Source of the DNA: Ilex aquifolium
Taxonomy: Eukaryota > Streptophyta > Magnoliopsida > Aquifoliales > Aquifoliaceae
Reading direction: 5' to 3'
DNA: 64,000 nt
Assembly (NCBI GenBank): GCA_951799425.1
Contig: OX637391.1
Coordinates: 20,322,551-20,386,550, forward strand
In this document: positions 22,448 to 33,514 of the stretch, in pieces
Position numbering within the stretch: the stretch's first letter is position 1
Layout of the letters: every line of letters starts with the position of its first letter
Notes under the pieces: model-generated
Databases searched by the model: none
Seen by the model: only the letters and a program-made list of their open reading frames with translations
Told to the model about the DNA's origin: nothing
Made by a program: the position numbers and the translations under genes

Positions 22448-23026
22448 TGATGGTGTATAAAACGTGGATGAGCAGATCGTGCAAATCTATTACGTAGTGT
22501 TAGATCTGAGCTCCTTGGTCCGTGGACACAGTGTGTTGATTTACGAGATTGGTGGAATATGAGAGGGCTGACACCGAAAAAGTATAGTAGTTCACCAGCT
22601 CGGGAACTCGGATAATCCATTTTCTAATGGAGTCTCTTGCTCTGGTAGTTTATATTCTCAGTGATCTCTATTTACAGAGAGTCTTTGTTACCATTCCAGT
22701 CGCCCCTCTAATGGAGGCGTTGTACAGTATTTATAGTTTCACTCCTGACTGTATGGGATCTGCACTAAGATCTTTGCCCTTCATTAGCAGGATCTCCCTT
22801 GATTTCGGGAGAGAATCTCGGTTAGTTAAGAGTTTGTTACCTTGATTGAAGCTTGTTCCTGTTTGGGGGGATGCTTTATGGCTGCCAGTTGTCTTTCATG
22901 CGTTCTCCTCGGAGTGCAGGTCGAGGGGGTCCTAGATCTGGATTGGCGAGCTCAGAACCTCTTGGCTAAGCTACCGATCTAACCCCCATATCCGAGCTCA
23001 TACTTAGAATTTTTCTAGTATCATCA
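22448..23026 (-). repeat. 5' LTR of the 11.7-kb Tat element
   Basis: This 579-bp partner of 11363-11942 has the same TGATG...CATCA ends and is followed by the target duplication TGAGT at 23027-23031. Confidence 0.92.
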
Positions 23027-23031
23027 TGAGT

Positions 23032-26000
23032 CATGCTTCCTATAGCCCTTGAGGAGTCTGTAGTGGCCTGGGTGCAGAGTAGGGTCACCAAGGAAGCGGT
23101 GGGAAAATTTCAAGGGTTAGGCCCGATTGAGGTTCAAGCTCGGGCTTGCAAAAAGATTAGTGAGGTTTAGCACTCTCTCCCTTTTCCTATCTTTGTTCAT
23201 ATTTCTCTCCCAATATTGCTCCCTCTCTTTTTTGTAGCTTGGCGAACTTTTTTTCATCCCTTATGTCAGAGATCATGTGGCCATGAACTTAGTGGCCAGG
23301 CCCCGCCAACCGAGGCTTACTTGAAGGAGGACATGGACAGGAAAAAGTCCTTCCTTAAGCAAACCATTAAGGAAATGGATGATTTTACAAACAAGACAGT
23401 TGATGCTGAGGCCCGACCTTCTAATCACTTGAGTCGCTCCTGGTGGAGATAGAGCATGTTGCAGAGCTAGAGGGGAAGGTCTCTGAGCTTACTCAGACCT
23501 TGGAGGGGAAAGAGAAAGATGTCGCAGCTCATGAGAAGGCGACAGTGAAAAAGTTGCAGGAATCCAACAATTATCAGGAATTGATTGATGGGTATTACCT
23601 ACGGGGTATGAAGCTTTCTGGGCCAAGGCAAAGATGAAATTTCTCAACGTTGATTTTAGCTTGCTCCAACTTTCCTCTGATAGTGAAGAGAGGCCAGGAT
23701 GAGGAGCTCAATAAGGGAAATGAGTAAGGTATTTCCTATGTAAAATTTTGTAAAAATTCCTATTTGTATGTTGTTTATGTTATGTCTATGTTTGCGGTAC
23801 TACTTTGTTAATTATTATCTAATTATGCTCTATTCCCTCGAAAAAAAGACAAGTTTTCCTTTGGGTAATCATGGTTGGGCAATCTTTGCCTCAGTCTCCC
23901 CGCATCCCTCTCTCCCTTGGGAACATTTCTTTTCTTTTTTCTTAATGAGTCATTCTGACTGCTCCTGCAATATGAGATTTTATATTTATATCCAAGTTTT
24001 CAAAGTGCACTTTTTCGGACATCATTCTCATTTGTACCCTAGGTTAATACCTTTTGAGGTGCTCTATATTCCACGGGTGTGGCAACTCCTTCCCTTGGGA
24101 TGTTTGAAGTTAGTACATTCATGGCTGGACTACCTAGGTGGCCACGTATGGGCTTTCCCAATTTGGGCCCTATTTTCCTTTTTCTTTCCCAGCAGAATCT
24201 TTCTTCAACACAAGGTCTCCTACTTGCAAGCTTCGCTCCCTAACCCACTCGTTATACTAGCAGGCAAATTTTTGTTGGTAAGAGGCAACTTGGAGGGCGG
24301 CTTGGTCTCTGACTTCTTCAAGGTAGTCAAGGTTTTCCTTGAGCTCCCTCTCATTGTTCTCAAGGTCGAAGTGCAAGGTACGATGTGAAGGTAGCCCAAC
24401 CTATGTGGGGATCACAGTTTCATAAAAGGCATTTCTTTAGCAGTTGTTCATGTGGTGGTTCGATAATCCCAAAGTACTTCTAGTAATTGCTCGACCAACA
24501 AGCTTTTCCTTTTCTCAAGCTTGGTTTGATATTTTTCAGTAAGGTGCGATTCTTGATTTTGGCTTGCATGTTTGGTTGCGGGTGTGTAGGGGACAAGTAA
24601 AAACTCTTGATGTCGAGGTATGAGTAGAACTCACGAAAGCCCCCCGAATTGAATTGTTTCGCATTGTCGGAGACGATGGCTTGTGGTACCTCGAATAGGA
24701 AGACTATGGATTTCCACACAAAATCTACGATTCTATTCTATGTAATGATGGCTAAGGCCTTGGCCTCAATCCACTTGATAAGGTAATCAATGGCTATTAC
24801 AACAAAGCATCACTAATTTTTTCCCCAGGGTAGAGGTCCTACTATGTTGATATCCCATTGGGCGAAGGGCCATGAGCTACTTGACCGAGCTGAGCTCTTG
24901 GGAAGGGCCATGCTTAATGTTGGCGAACGTTTGACATTTATTGCAGATTTTTGCAAAGTTGTAGGCTTCTTTGCTCATGGTGGGCCAATAATATCCTTAC
25001 CGTAACGCCTTGTGGGAGAATGTTCATCCTCCGGAATGATCTCACAAATGCCCTCATGAATCCCTCTCAATATGTATCTCATTTCTTTAGGTCTGAGACA
25101 TCAGAGGAAAGGCAATGGTAGAATCCTTAGATAAAGGACACCATTGATGAGGAAATATTTTGCTAATCTGGGGGAAGGTCTCCTTTCTAAAGGTAGGAGT
25201 TGTAAACATCCATCTAGGTAGGTCATGTGGTGGCCTGGAATACTTCAAGTGAGTCTTCCCCTACGATGCTTGGTTCGAACAAATGTTTGAGGGGGATGTG
25301 CCACTCCTCATTGCTTACCCCTAATGAAGCCAGACATGTTAGGGAGTCAGCGTGTCTATTATCGTCTCGGGAGATCTACTCGATCGAGAAGGCAAAAAAA
25401 TTACAGACCATGCGAGATCAGCACCCATTTTGTTGTCTTTGGCTTTGTTCTCCATTTCACTTGGTGGACTATGATCCGTGAGTCTTTATATACCCGAATT
25501 TGTTGGACATCGAGGTGATGGGCTAGTTATAGCTCAACTTGGAGGGCCTCATACTTGGCCTTGTTGTTAGAGGCCTTAAAGCTGAACTTGAGGGTGTATT
25601 CAACTTTCACAAATTATGGGGAGATAAGAATTAATCCTACCCCACTGCAGTGCTTAGTCGAAGAGCCATTGACGAACAAGGATTAATCGAGGAATGGCTT
25701 CGGCGTTAGCTCTGGTGTTCCCTCTGTTCGGATATGCCCGTGTTCTGTTTTTACTTTCACTGGCCAGTTCTGAGACAAATTGAGCCGTTGTCTATCCTTT
25801 GATTGACCTCCAGGGTTGGTACTCAATATTGAATTCGCCAAGCACAGCCGACCATTTCATGGGCGCCCCGATGTCTGTGGTTTTTGTAGTATCTATAGAG
25901 AGGCTGCTCGTTTAACACGACTATCCAATGTGCTTAGAAGTATGTCCTCAGTCTTTTAGCAACAACTATTAAGGAATAGGTGAGTTTTTTTCCATCTTTG

Positions 26001-26720
26001 GGTATCATTCCTTGGCTCCTCAAAAGGCTCAACAATTGTAGTATATTGGTTTTTGAACGTCTCTCTCTTCTCGGATGAGGATCGAGTTGATAGCCATTGT
26101 AGATACAACAAAGTAAAGGTACAACTCTTCCCTTGGGACAACTATGGACAAGAGGGAAGTGACCCTAGGTATTGCTTTAGTTGGAGTAAGGCTTCTTCAC
26201 ACTCCTCCATCAACTCGAAGCTTTTCCTTAGGATTTTAAAAAATGGAAGGCATTTATTAGTAGGTCGGGAGACGAACCTATTGAGCATGGCAACCCGACC
26301 CTCGAGCTACTATACCTCCTTCGTAGAGCATGGAGACCTCATGTTGACCAGGGGAGCAATTTTCTCCATGTTGGGAGGAATTTCCCTGAGGTCACTCCAA
26401 AAGTACACTTTGTCAAGTTTAGCTTCATTTTATATTTTCACAAGGACTCGTCTCCTCAAGGTGTTGAATGTGGAGGTCAGCTTCGAGACTCTTTACTAGC
26501 ATGTCATCCACATAAAGACTCTATAGTTTTTCCAATATGATTATCAAACATCCGATTCACCAACCGTTGGTAGGTGAGTCCTATGTTTTTTAGCCCAATG
26601 GGCATTACTTTATAGTAGAAAGTTCCCCTATAGGTAATGAATGATTATTTCTCTTGGTTTGAGGGGTCCATTAAGTTTTTATTATACTTAGGAGCTCATG
26701 ACCAACTATTGCATCTATTA
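23032..26720 (-). mobile_element. Old Tat-lineage remnant B, right part
   Basis: From left to right it contains a plus-strand antisense-gene relic with coiled coil (about 23040-23720), one unit of the tandem repeat (near 23850), then minus-strand pol relics. These are an integrase core ('IVSDNAKQFNSGGFREF', near 24480-24720), an integrase zinc-site region near 24950-25150, RNase H near 25500-25900, and RT near 26480-26700. It is collinear with remnant A over the left 1.6 kb. Many breaks and no LTRs: an old copy. The right edge meets Helitron-like sequence. Confidence 0.75.
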
Positions 26721-26764
26721 TTATACTAGTTATTGCACACATGCATTGCAGTATGCTACCACTA

Positions 26765-28348
26765 TCTATATTACTAATAAAAGGAAGTTAAGTGACTTTT
26801 TTGATTGTCTATTATGTCCCTATAAAAAATATTAAAGGCACATATATCCTTATTTATTTAATTACATAATATTAATTATATAGTCAAATGACTCTTCATA
26901 TACTTCTATTTTCACAAGAATTATTGTTCTATGTATTGTAATTTTTTTTTATTTTCTAATTATCCAATATTAATTATATATTCAAATGACTCTTCATATA
27001 CTTCCATTTTCACAATAATTATTGTTCTATGTATTATACTTTTTTTTATTTATTTCCTGAGTTAATGACGTTATCTCTCCTTCATTTACTTCTCATAAAC
27101 TTTTTTTTTTACAATAAATCCATTAATCATCTTTAATTTATGAAAAATAATAGATTATCGTTAATACAACTATTATGCCATCGACAACCATCATAAAGTT
27201 CATTTTATCATTTATTTAATATGAACTGATGTGTAGCTTTGCAGACGGTACAAATTCCTGGCAATAAATATATTAATTAATCAAATAGAATTTGAATCAT
27301 TTCATCTTCCATTTTATGGCTACGTGGACAGATAATAATCAAATATTCAATCCCATGAATTTCAATCATAAATTAATAGTAATACTATTCTATTCCTCTC
27401 CCATTCTTTCATACTCACGTTTTTTATCTGGTTGCAGGTTATTACTCTTTTTATATGATTTATGTTTTGTTTGGAGCTAGGCTTGCACTAATATCTTGAA
27501 AATTTTCTTCTTGATTTTTTAAGTATTTTTTATTTATGAACAAGCATGATCAATTGTGGAAGGTCACTGTGAAAATGGCATCTTGAGATTTATTTACACT
27601 AAATCATATACATTTTATGTGTTTAATTTCCATAGTAATAGGTTCATTTTTTGTTTAGCGTTGAAACTCATTTTGCATATTTAGCATTATATCTCGTGTA
27701 CAGAAAAAATTATGTGATTCTTCTCATGCATTGAATAATTAAAATGTGATCTTCCATCATGTGGATCATGGTTCGACTTGGTTTTTTGAATTGCTCTAGC
27801 ACGTAAGGTACCAAGTACTAATTTTTGACAATATACATTTTACCATTTGAATGTGGTAAAACAAATTTTAGTATGTTTACTATAGATTTTTGTGGGTAAT
27901 TATTTTTCTAGGATGCATATATATGACATTTCTTTTGAAGTGTAATTTAATATTTGTCTTTCAGTAAATAATGAAGCAATTAGTGTTCACCAGTTATTTG
28001 TTTTTGTTTTTGTCATCAAAAATATGATAGTGAATTTTGAGGTAGACCGTCCCAAGCTTATCATAATATAAGCATCCATTTGTTTGTTATCATTTTAGAA
28101 ACGACGTATATTAAATTTGGAATAGACTATTGAAACTCTAATTTTATATGTTAATATGTGGCTAAATTTGTCCATGACTTAAGTTTCACTAGATACTACA
28201 CAAAATGTTTAAGTAGAGTTTATTTGTACAGTTGACGTTATTTCATAATTTTTATAGCAATACTATATTTGATATTGAAAATGATCCACGTGCAATACAC
28301 TTGTATACAATATATATATATATATATAAATTTACATATCTATATCTA
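26765..28348. mobile_element. Possible Helitron-derived segment 1
   Basis: It starts TCTATATTACTAATAAAAGG, a good match to plant Helitron 5' ends (TC start then ACTAATAAAAG), and is preceded by A. It is AT-rich and non-coding. A piece near 27405-27480 looks like an intron end followed by exon-like sequence and may be captured. No clean CTRR end was found; the weak hairpin at about 28289-28305 could mark it. Call is tentative. Confidence 0.35.
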
Positions 28349-28890
28349 TCTATTTATATATATACTACTAATAAAAGTACCCTAACATAAAAAACTTTTG
28401 ATTCATTGTTTTATCCTTATAAAGAATTTTAAATACCACATTATCCTTCCATAGGTAAATAGTTAAATTACCATCACATCCTTAGTGTTTAAATCTCCAA
28501 ATTACCCTTAACATCTCTTTTAATTCTCTATTCTTTATGTATAAATATCAATAACTATGAAACTTTTTAATTGACTATATTACCCTTAAAAATAAGCATT
28601 GGTTAGAATATTGACAATTTTTGTTATTTTATTCAATGAATTATAAGTTGAAACCTAATCAAATGAATTTCTAAATGAATTATTTTTATCTTTTTTTTCT
28701 TATAGTTAGAACAACGAATCGTTAGGAACAGACAAAATTTTTCAAATTATATAGTATAATACGAGCGATAAAAACATAATTTTTATAAACTTGAGATGAT
28801 ATTTAATTTAGGTACACATATACCTAAATTTTTTTATTAAATTTTATATACAAAAATTATTCATGTGCAATGCACATGGTGCATTACTAA
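28349..28890 (+). mobile_element. Non-autonomous Helitron
   Basis: The 5' side has 'TATACTACTAATAAAAG' near 28360-28376, the plant Helitron start signature. The 3' end has the hairpin CATGTGCA-a-TGCACATG (28862-28878) followed eight bases later by CTAA (28887-28890) and then T. This matches the rule of a hairpin about ten bases before a CTRR end and insertion next to T. There is no coding sequence. The exact start could be 28345 or 28349. Confidence 0.6.
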
Positions 28891-29193
28891 TTGTGATAAA
28901 TGAGTAGCATGTTGTAATTGTTATCTAGTTTTTATGTCACATAACAGACAAATGTACAAACTCCCACCCACCAGTGATAGAACATAAAATTCGAGCGCCC
29001 AAAAAACTGATCCCACTATATTAAATTTTTTCAACATGTATATACTATCGTTTTTAACATTTTTTCAACATGTTTGAAATAAAAATTATGTTAAACTATA
29101 AATTAATCAAATATTAAATGATTGACTTGTGATAGAAATAAGTGATGTGATGTTTTTAGGGGGAAAAATATGTAGGGGATACAAATTCAAGTT
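28891..29193. other. AT-rich spacer
   Basis: No gene or element end recognised. It ends at the LINE target duplication. Confidence 0.4.
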
Positions 29194-29208
29194 CTTATGT
29201 GTTTTATT
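29194..29208 (+). repeat. LINE target-site duplication, 3' side
   Basis: CTTATGTGTTTTATT is repeated exactly at 34368-34382, on the other side of the LINE. Fifteen bases is typical for L1-type target-primed insertion. The inner edge is uncertain by a few T residues because it meets the poly(A) tail. Confidence 0.9.
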
Positions 29209-29335
29209 TTTTTTATTTTTTTATTTTTAATTTTTTTTTTGTAATTCAAATGAATTATTATTATTATTATTATTTTTATCAATTGCACTTTTTATTCATG
29301 AATTCAAAATTTTCTACAAAGTAAAAAAATAAGAG

Positions 29336-32300
29336 CTATTGGAAAAGAAAGCTTCGAAACACAAAAGCCTTCCTCTTCCTTGCAACTGGCAGCCCAATTT
29401 GATCCTGCAACAACAGAACCTTCCCTTCTACAGGCAACCCATTCAATGTAAAATCATTGAAGCTCCTTGTCTTGACAGCCAGTGAAGCCAAGAATTCAGC
29501 AACCCCATTAGCTTCACGATATACATGGGATATACATGCATTAATCCTTCCCAGCAAATCACCAATCTGGCAAACCAAAGCCCTGCATTTCCAAGGCACT
29601 GCAGCTTTCCCCATAATCATCTTTACCAAGATCTGAGAATCAGATTCAATCTCCAACTGCTGACCCCTCAATCCATATTGAATTACCATTAATAAGCCAT
29701 CCAACATAGCCTTACATTCAGCCTGCATGTTTGAAGCTTCCCCATAAAAGACAGAAGCAGCAGCCACCAAATGACCATCAGAATTCCTCAACACCATGCC
29801 ACCACCAGCAAACCCATTCCTTTTCGATGCACCGTCAACATTGAGCTTCAAAAAATCTCTAGGTGGAGGAAACCATTTAATCCAAACTGCTTTAGACATT
29901 ACAGTACAAACAGATCCAACTTGCAAATTTCCCAGCAAATCCAATCCTCTCCCTCTGTCTGCCCTCTTGGGTTTTACCACAAAAGCCTGATATCTAAGCA
30001 CACTTAGAATCTGTAAATAAATTGAGTAAGAACTTAAAGACACACCTTCAAATCTTCTTCGACATCGCTCCTTCCAAATAAACCAGAAGATCAAAAGCGA
30101 AACACCCCTTACAAGGCCATGGCTCAAAGTCTGAGACTTAAAAGATCTAGAAATTCGTAAAAACCTCATTAAAGGTGATTCCCCATCAACGATTGGAATC
30201 CCCAATAAACCTGCAACTCTTCTCCAAATCGACTGAGCAAACATACAATCAATAAGGAGATGATTAAGAGACTCCTCATGATTACAGCATAGACTACAAT
30301 GACTAACCAGAGGAATCCCCAAACATCGAATTCTGCTATCCACAGTCAAAGCATTTCTGTAAATTTTCCACCCACAAAGTTGTGCACTAGGCAAAACTCT
30401 CTGCTTCCATATACAAGTAGCCATTACACTTTGCTCCCCTTGCTGCCTAATCTGATCCCATGCTGATTTTATCGAAAAACCTCCAGAATTAGTAAGTTTC
30501 CACACCCTTTTATCAGTCATATTAGAGAAAGAGATATCCGAAGACAAAATCTCACTCTGTAACTGATCCCCCAGAAACTGAGAAACACTCTCGAACTTCC
30601 ATACATTCCCATCAAAAACCTCTGCTAACATAGGAAAATAGTCTGGCATCTCACTAATCCTATTCAACAATGAACCAGAAACCAACCAAGGGTCACACCA
30701 GAAGTCTGTATGCTGGCCATTTCCAACTAATACCACAGAATTATTCACCACATGTGTAAACCAAGGCTTCAAAGTTCTAAAGCACTTGGAACCACTAACC
30801 TCAACACACCGTAGCAAATGTTTTCCCCTCAGGAACTTACATTTAAAAACTCTAGCCCATAGAGAATCACCCTCCAAAATCTTCCATACCTGTTTAATCC
30901 GAAAGGTAGACTGAATTTCTTCAAAGCTTCTGATCCCCAATCCTCCCTCTTCCTTGGGCTTTGAAATCTTAGACAAAGATACCCAATGTCTTCTCCTCAT
31001 ATCAACCTTATTTGACCATATAAACCCAGCAATCATAGAATTAAGCTTTCTCAAAATGCCCTTAGGAACATTCATACAGGCTAATAAGTGTAAAGGCACA
31101 GCATTTAAAACTGATTGAACAAGTACCACTCTTCCCATACCAGAGAGTAGCTTGGCATACCAACCCTCTATTTTCCTTCTAAAAGACTGTATCACTTCTT
31201 CAAAATAAACATTTCTAGACCTTCCTTTGATCATAGGACAGCCTAGATATGTAAATGGACAATCTTTTAAAGGAATTCCAACCATAGAAGACAAAACTCT
31301 CTTCCTAGCCCCTGAAATCTTAGTAGAACAGTACAATGCACTTTTCAGCTTATTAACTTTCTGCTCTGAGCAATCCTCATAAGCTGTAATAAACTTCATT
31401 AAATGGCCAATGGACCTCTTATCCCCCCTGGAAAATATCAGGGTATCATCAGCAAACAACATATGAGAAACAATTAGAGTCCCTCTCCCAGTATGAAAAT
31501 GAGACACTAATTTTTGTTGATAAATCCTCCTCAAACCTCTGCTTAACACCTCCTCTGCCAAGATGAATAAGGTAGGAGACAAGGGATCTCCTTGCCTAAG
31601 ACCCCTGGAATTTGCAAAATACCCATATCTCTGCCCATTCAAACATAAAGTAAAAAATTGAGTCTTTAAGCAGTTGTTCACAATCTGAACAAACAAACTA
31701 GAAAACCCAAAACAAACCAAAAACTTCTCCAAAAAGTCCCATTCAAGCCTGTCATAAGCTTTCATCATATCAAGTTTCAGAACTACATTACCTCCCTCCA
31801 CCTTTCTATCCAACTCCCCAATCATAAACTGACCCAGAGAAACACAATCACCAATACATCTCCCCTTCACAAACCCATGTTGTTCCTCCGAAATCAAAAT
31901 AGGGAGCAAAGATGACAATCTAACAGTCAAAAGCTTAGTAAAAATTTTGTAAATAAAATTACATAAACTGATTGGTCTGAAATCAGAAAATGTAATGGGA
32001 CACTCCTTTTTGGGAATCAACACCAATAAAGTCGAATTAATAGCCTTAGGAATCACCCCTCCTTGCAACAAAAAATTAACAGCAACGCAAACCTCCTGCT
32101 TAATAACATCCCAGGCAAATTGAAAAAACTTACCTGACATGCCATCTGGCCCAGGGGCACTCCCCACCTTCATAGAGAAAACCACATCCTTGATTTCCTC
32201 AATAGATGCAGGAGCCACCAACCTTTGATTCTCCTCCATGCTTACCAGATTAGGAATTACATCAAAAAGCTCTTCTTGTAAAGAATGAACCTCTGACTTA

Positions 32301-33514
32301 TATAAAGTAGCATAAAACTTCTCAGCCACCTCAGCTATCTCCTTTTCCCCATGTACCCACTCTCCATTTTCATCTTTAATTCGACTAATCTTGTTCCTCA
32401 CTTTCTTACTCTTAGCTAGAACATGAAAGAACTTGGTGTTTCTTTCCCCTTCCACAGCCCACTGTACATTAGACTTTTGCCTCAAATAAATCTCCTCCAG
32501 TCTAAGAAAATCATCTAACTCTTTCTTAGAATTTTCCACCTCAGCAATAGTAGCCCGACAACTATTCTGTTCCACCATACATTCTGCCATCTGTAATTTC
32601 CTTTCCTTTATTCTAATATTTTCAAACAAATCCCCAAAAACCTCTTTATTCCATCTTTTGATATGAGCTTTTAAGTATTTGAGCCTGATAAACAGATTAG
32701 AAACAGGGTTCTCTGAATAATTCCCTTCCCACTTGGAAGCAATCAGAGGCAAAAACCCTGCATGCTTACACCACATGTCTTGAAATTTAAAATAAGAAAC
32801 CCTTCTCTGAACAGGTCCATCCAAAATCTTAAGAAGCAATGGGTTATGATCTGAAGAACCCCTTGCCAGATGATCCACTTCTAGACCTTCAAATCTAGAA
32901 CTCCAAATAGAGTTCACAAAAGCTCCATCCAATCTTTGAAACATCCTACCATGCCGCTGATGATTATCACACCAAGTAAACCTGCTACCATTAAAACCAC
33001 AATCCACAAATCCACCTTGATCCATAAACCGGCAAAATTCCCCCATAGCAACCTGTGAAGGAGGAGCTCCACCTCTCCTTTCTTCAGATACCAAAATCGA
33101 ATTAAAATCCCCCACAATAACCCAGGGAACATCTAAAGGGATATCAATATCCAAAAGATGTTGGCATAGCTGCCTTCTACACACATAGTCACAACTAGCA
33201 TAAACAACTGAAAACCAAAAAGGATCAGCACCCATAAAAGAAAACTCCACAGTTAACACTTGCTCATGAGAAAACACTTCCTTGAGCATTACCCTATCAT
33301 CCCAAAGCAACCAAATGTACTTCTCTGCCAAAGTATTAAAACAGAAATGTCTCATTCCAATACTATTAGCAAAGATTGGTAGCTTAGAAGCTACCATTTT
33401 AGGTTCTTGCACAGCCACACAACAAACATCATTGCCCCTAACAATCTTTTTTAATCTCCTTCTCTGAGCACTCTTGCCTGCCCCCCTCATATTCCATGAG
33501 ATCAAATTGATCAT
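29336..33514 (-). CDS. LINE ORF2 protein: endonuclease, reverse transcriptase, RNase H
   Basis: This is a 1392-residue frame without interruption. An AP-like endonuclease occupies about residues 1-230: 'LISWNMRG' at the start, 'VQEPK' near 35-39, 'GDFN' near 135-138, 'SSDHNP' near 220-225. It nicks target DNA. Reverse transcriptase follows at about 440-760: 'GPDGMSGKFF', 'LIPKKE', 'DFRPISLCNFIYKI', 'LDMMKAYDRLEW' near 581-592, 'RQGDPLSPTLFIL', catalytic 'FADD' near 687-690. A Cys/His zf-RVT segment follows near 1060-1130 ('CSLCCNHEESLNHLLIDCMFAQSIWRR'). RNase H (RVT_3 type) spans about 1230-1350: 'LNVDGASKRNG', 'MQAECKAML', 'ESDSQ', 'YREANGVAEFLA'. In that last motif the usual final Asp (VAD) reads Glu, which may weaken RNase H. 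ORF2 overlaps the ORF1 stop by four bases (ATGA), suggesting termination-reinitiation. The LINE has lost its 5' promoter, so expression would need an outside promoter. Confidence 0.95.
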   Translation of the reverse strand: MINLISWNMRGAGKSAQRRRLKKIVRGNDVCCVAVQEPKMVASKLPIFANSIGMRHFCFNTLAEKYIWLLWDDRVMLKEVFSHEQVLTVEFSFMGADPFWFSVVYASCDYVCRRQLCQHLLDIDIPLDVPWVIVGDFNSILVSEERRGGAPPSQVAMGEFCRFMDQGGFVDCGFNGSRFTWCDNHQRHGRMFQRLDGAFVNSIWSSRFEGLEVDHLARGSSDHNPLLLKILDGPVQRRVSYFKFQDMWCKHAGFLPLIASKWEGNYSENPVSNLFIRLKYLKAHIKRWNKEVFGDLFENIRIKERKLQMAECMVEQNSCRATIAEVENSKKELDDFLRLEEIYLRQKSNVQWAVEGERNTKFFHVLAKSKKVRNKISRIKDENGEWVHGEKEIAEVAEKFYATLYKSEVHSLQEELFDVIPNLVSMEENQRLVAPASIEEIKDVVFSMKVGSAPGPDGMSGKFFQFAWDVIKQEVCVAVNFLLQGGVIPKAINSTLLVLIPKKECPITFSDFRPISLCNFIYKIFTKLLTVRLSSLLPILISEEQHGFVKGRCIGDCVSLGQFMIGELDRKVEGGNVVLKLDMMKAYDRLEWDFLEKFLVCFGFSSLFVQIVNNCLKTQFFTLCLNGQRYGYFANSRGLRQGDPLSPTLFILAEEVLSRGLRRIYQQKLVSHFHTGRGTLIVSHMLFADDTLIFSRGDKRSIGHLMKFITAYEDCSEQKVNKLKSALYCSTKISGARKRVLSSMVGIPLKDCPFTYLGCPMIKGRSRNVYFEEVIQSFRRKIEGWYAKLLSGMGRVVLVQSVLNAVPLHLLACMNVPKGILRKLNSMIAGFIWSNKVDMRRRHWVSLSKISKPKEEGGLGIRSFEEIQSTFRIKQVWKILEGDSLWARVFKCKFLRGKHLLRCVEVSGSKCFRTLKPWFTHVVNNSVVLVGNGQHTDFWCDPWLVSGSLLNRISEMPDYFPMLAEVFDGNVWKFESVSQFLGDQLQSEILSSDISFSNMTDKRVWKLTNSGGFSIKSAWDQIRQQGEQSVMATCIWKQRVLPSAQLCGWKIYRNALTVDSRIRCLGIPLVSHCSLCCNHEESLNHLLIDCMFAQSIWRRVAGLLGIPIVDGESPLMRFLRISRSFKSQTLSHGLVRGVSLLIFWFIWKERCRRRFEGVSLSSYSIYLQILSVLRYQAFVVKPKRADRGRGLDLLGNLQVGSVCTVMSKAVWIKWFPPPRDFLKLNVDGASKRNGFAGGGMVLRNSDGHLVAAASVFYGEASNMQAECKAMLDGLLMVIQYGLRGQQLEIESDSQILVKMIMGKAAVPWKCRALVCQIGDLLGRINACISHVYREANGVAEFLASLAVKTRSFNDFTLNGLPVEGKVLLLQDQIGLPVARKRKAFVFRSFLFQ

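Larger units (their letters stand above)
11363..23026 (-). mobile_element. Ty3/gypsy Tat-lineage LTR retrotransposon (11.7 kb), inserted in remnant B
   Basis: This copy has complete ends. LTRs are 11363-11942 and 22448-23026, both TGATG...CATCA. The target duplication TGAGT is at 11358-11362 and 23027-23031. A primer-site-like sequence lies next to the right LTR (22427-22444) and a polypurine tract next to the left LTR (11943-11960), so the element reads on the minus strand. From right to left it carries gag, protease, RT, RNase H, a second RNase H and integrase, then a hairpin tandem array, then two plus-strand antisense genes. The dual RNase H and antisense genes are Tat hallmarks. By eye the LTRs differ at about 5% of sites, roughly two million years at 1.3e-8 per site per year. 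Coding parts are broken, with around ten interruptions. Confidence 0.93.

Noticed and set aside
29771-30007. Small plus-strand frames opposite the LINE
   Set aside because: They are shadows of the long ORF2 on the minus strand and have no domain or initiation context.
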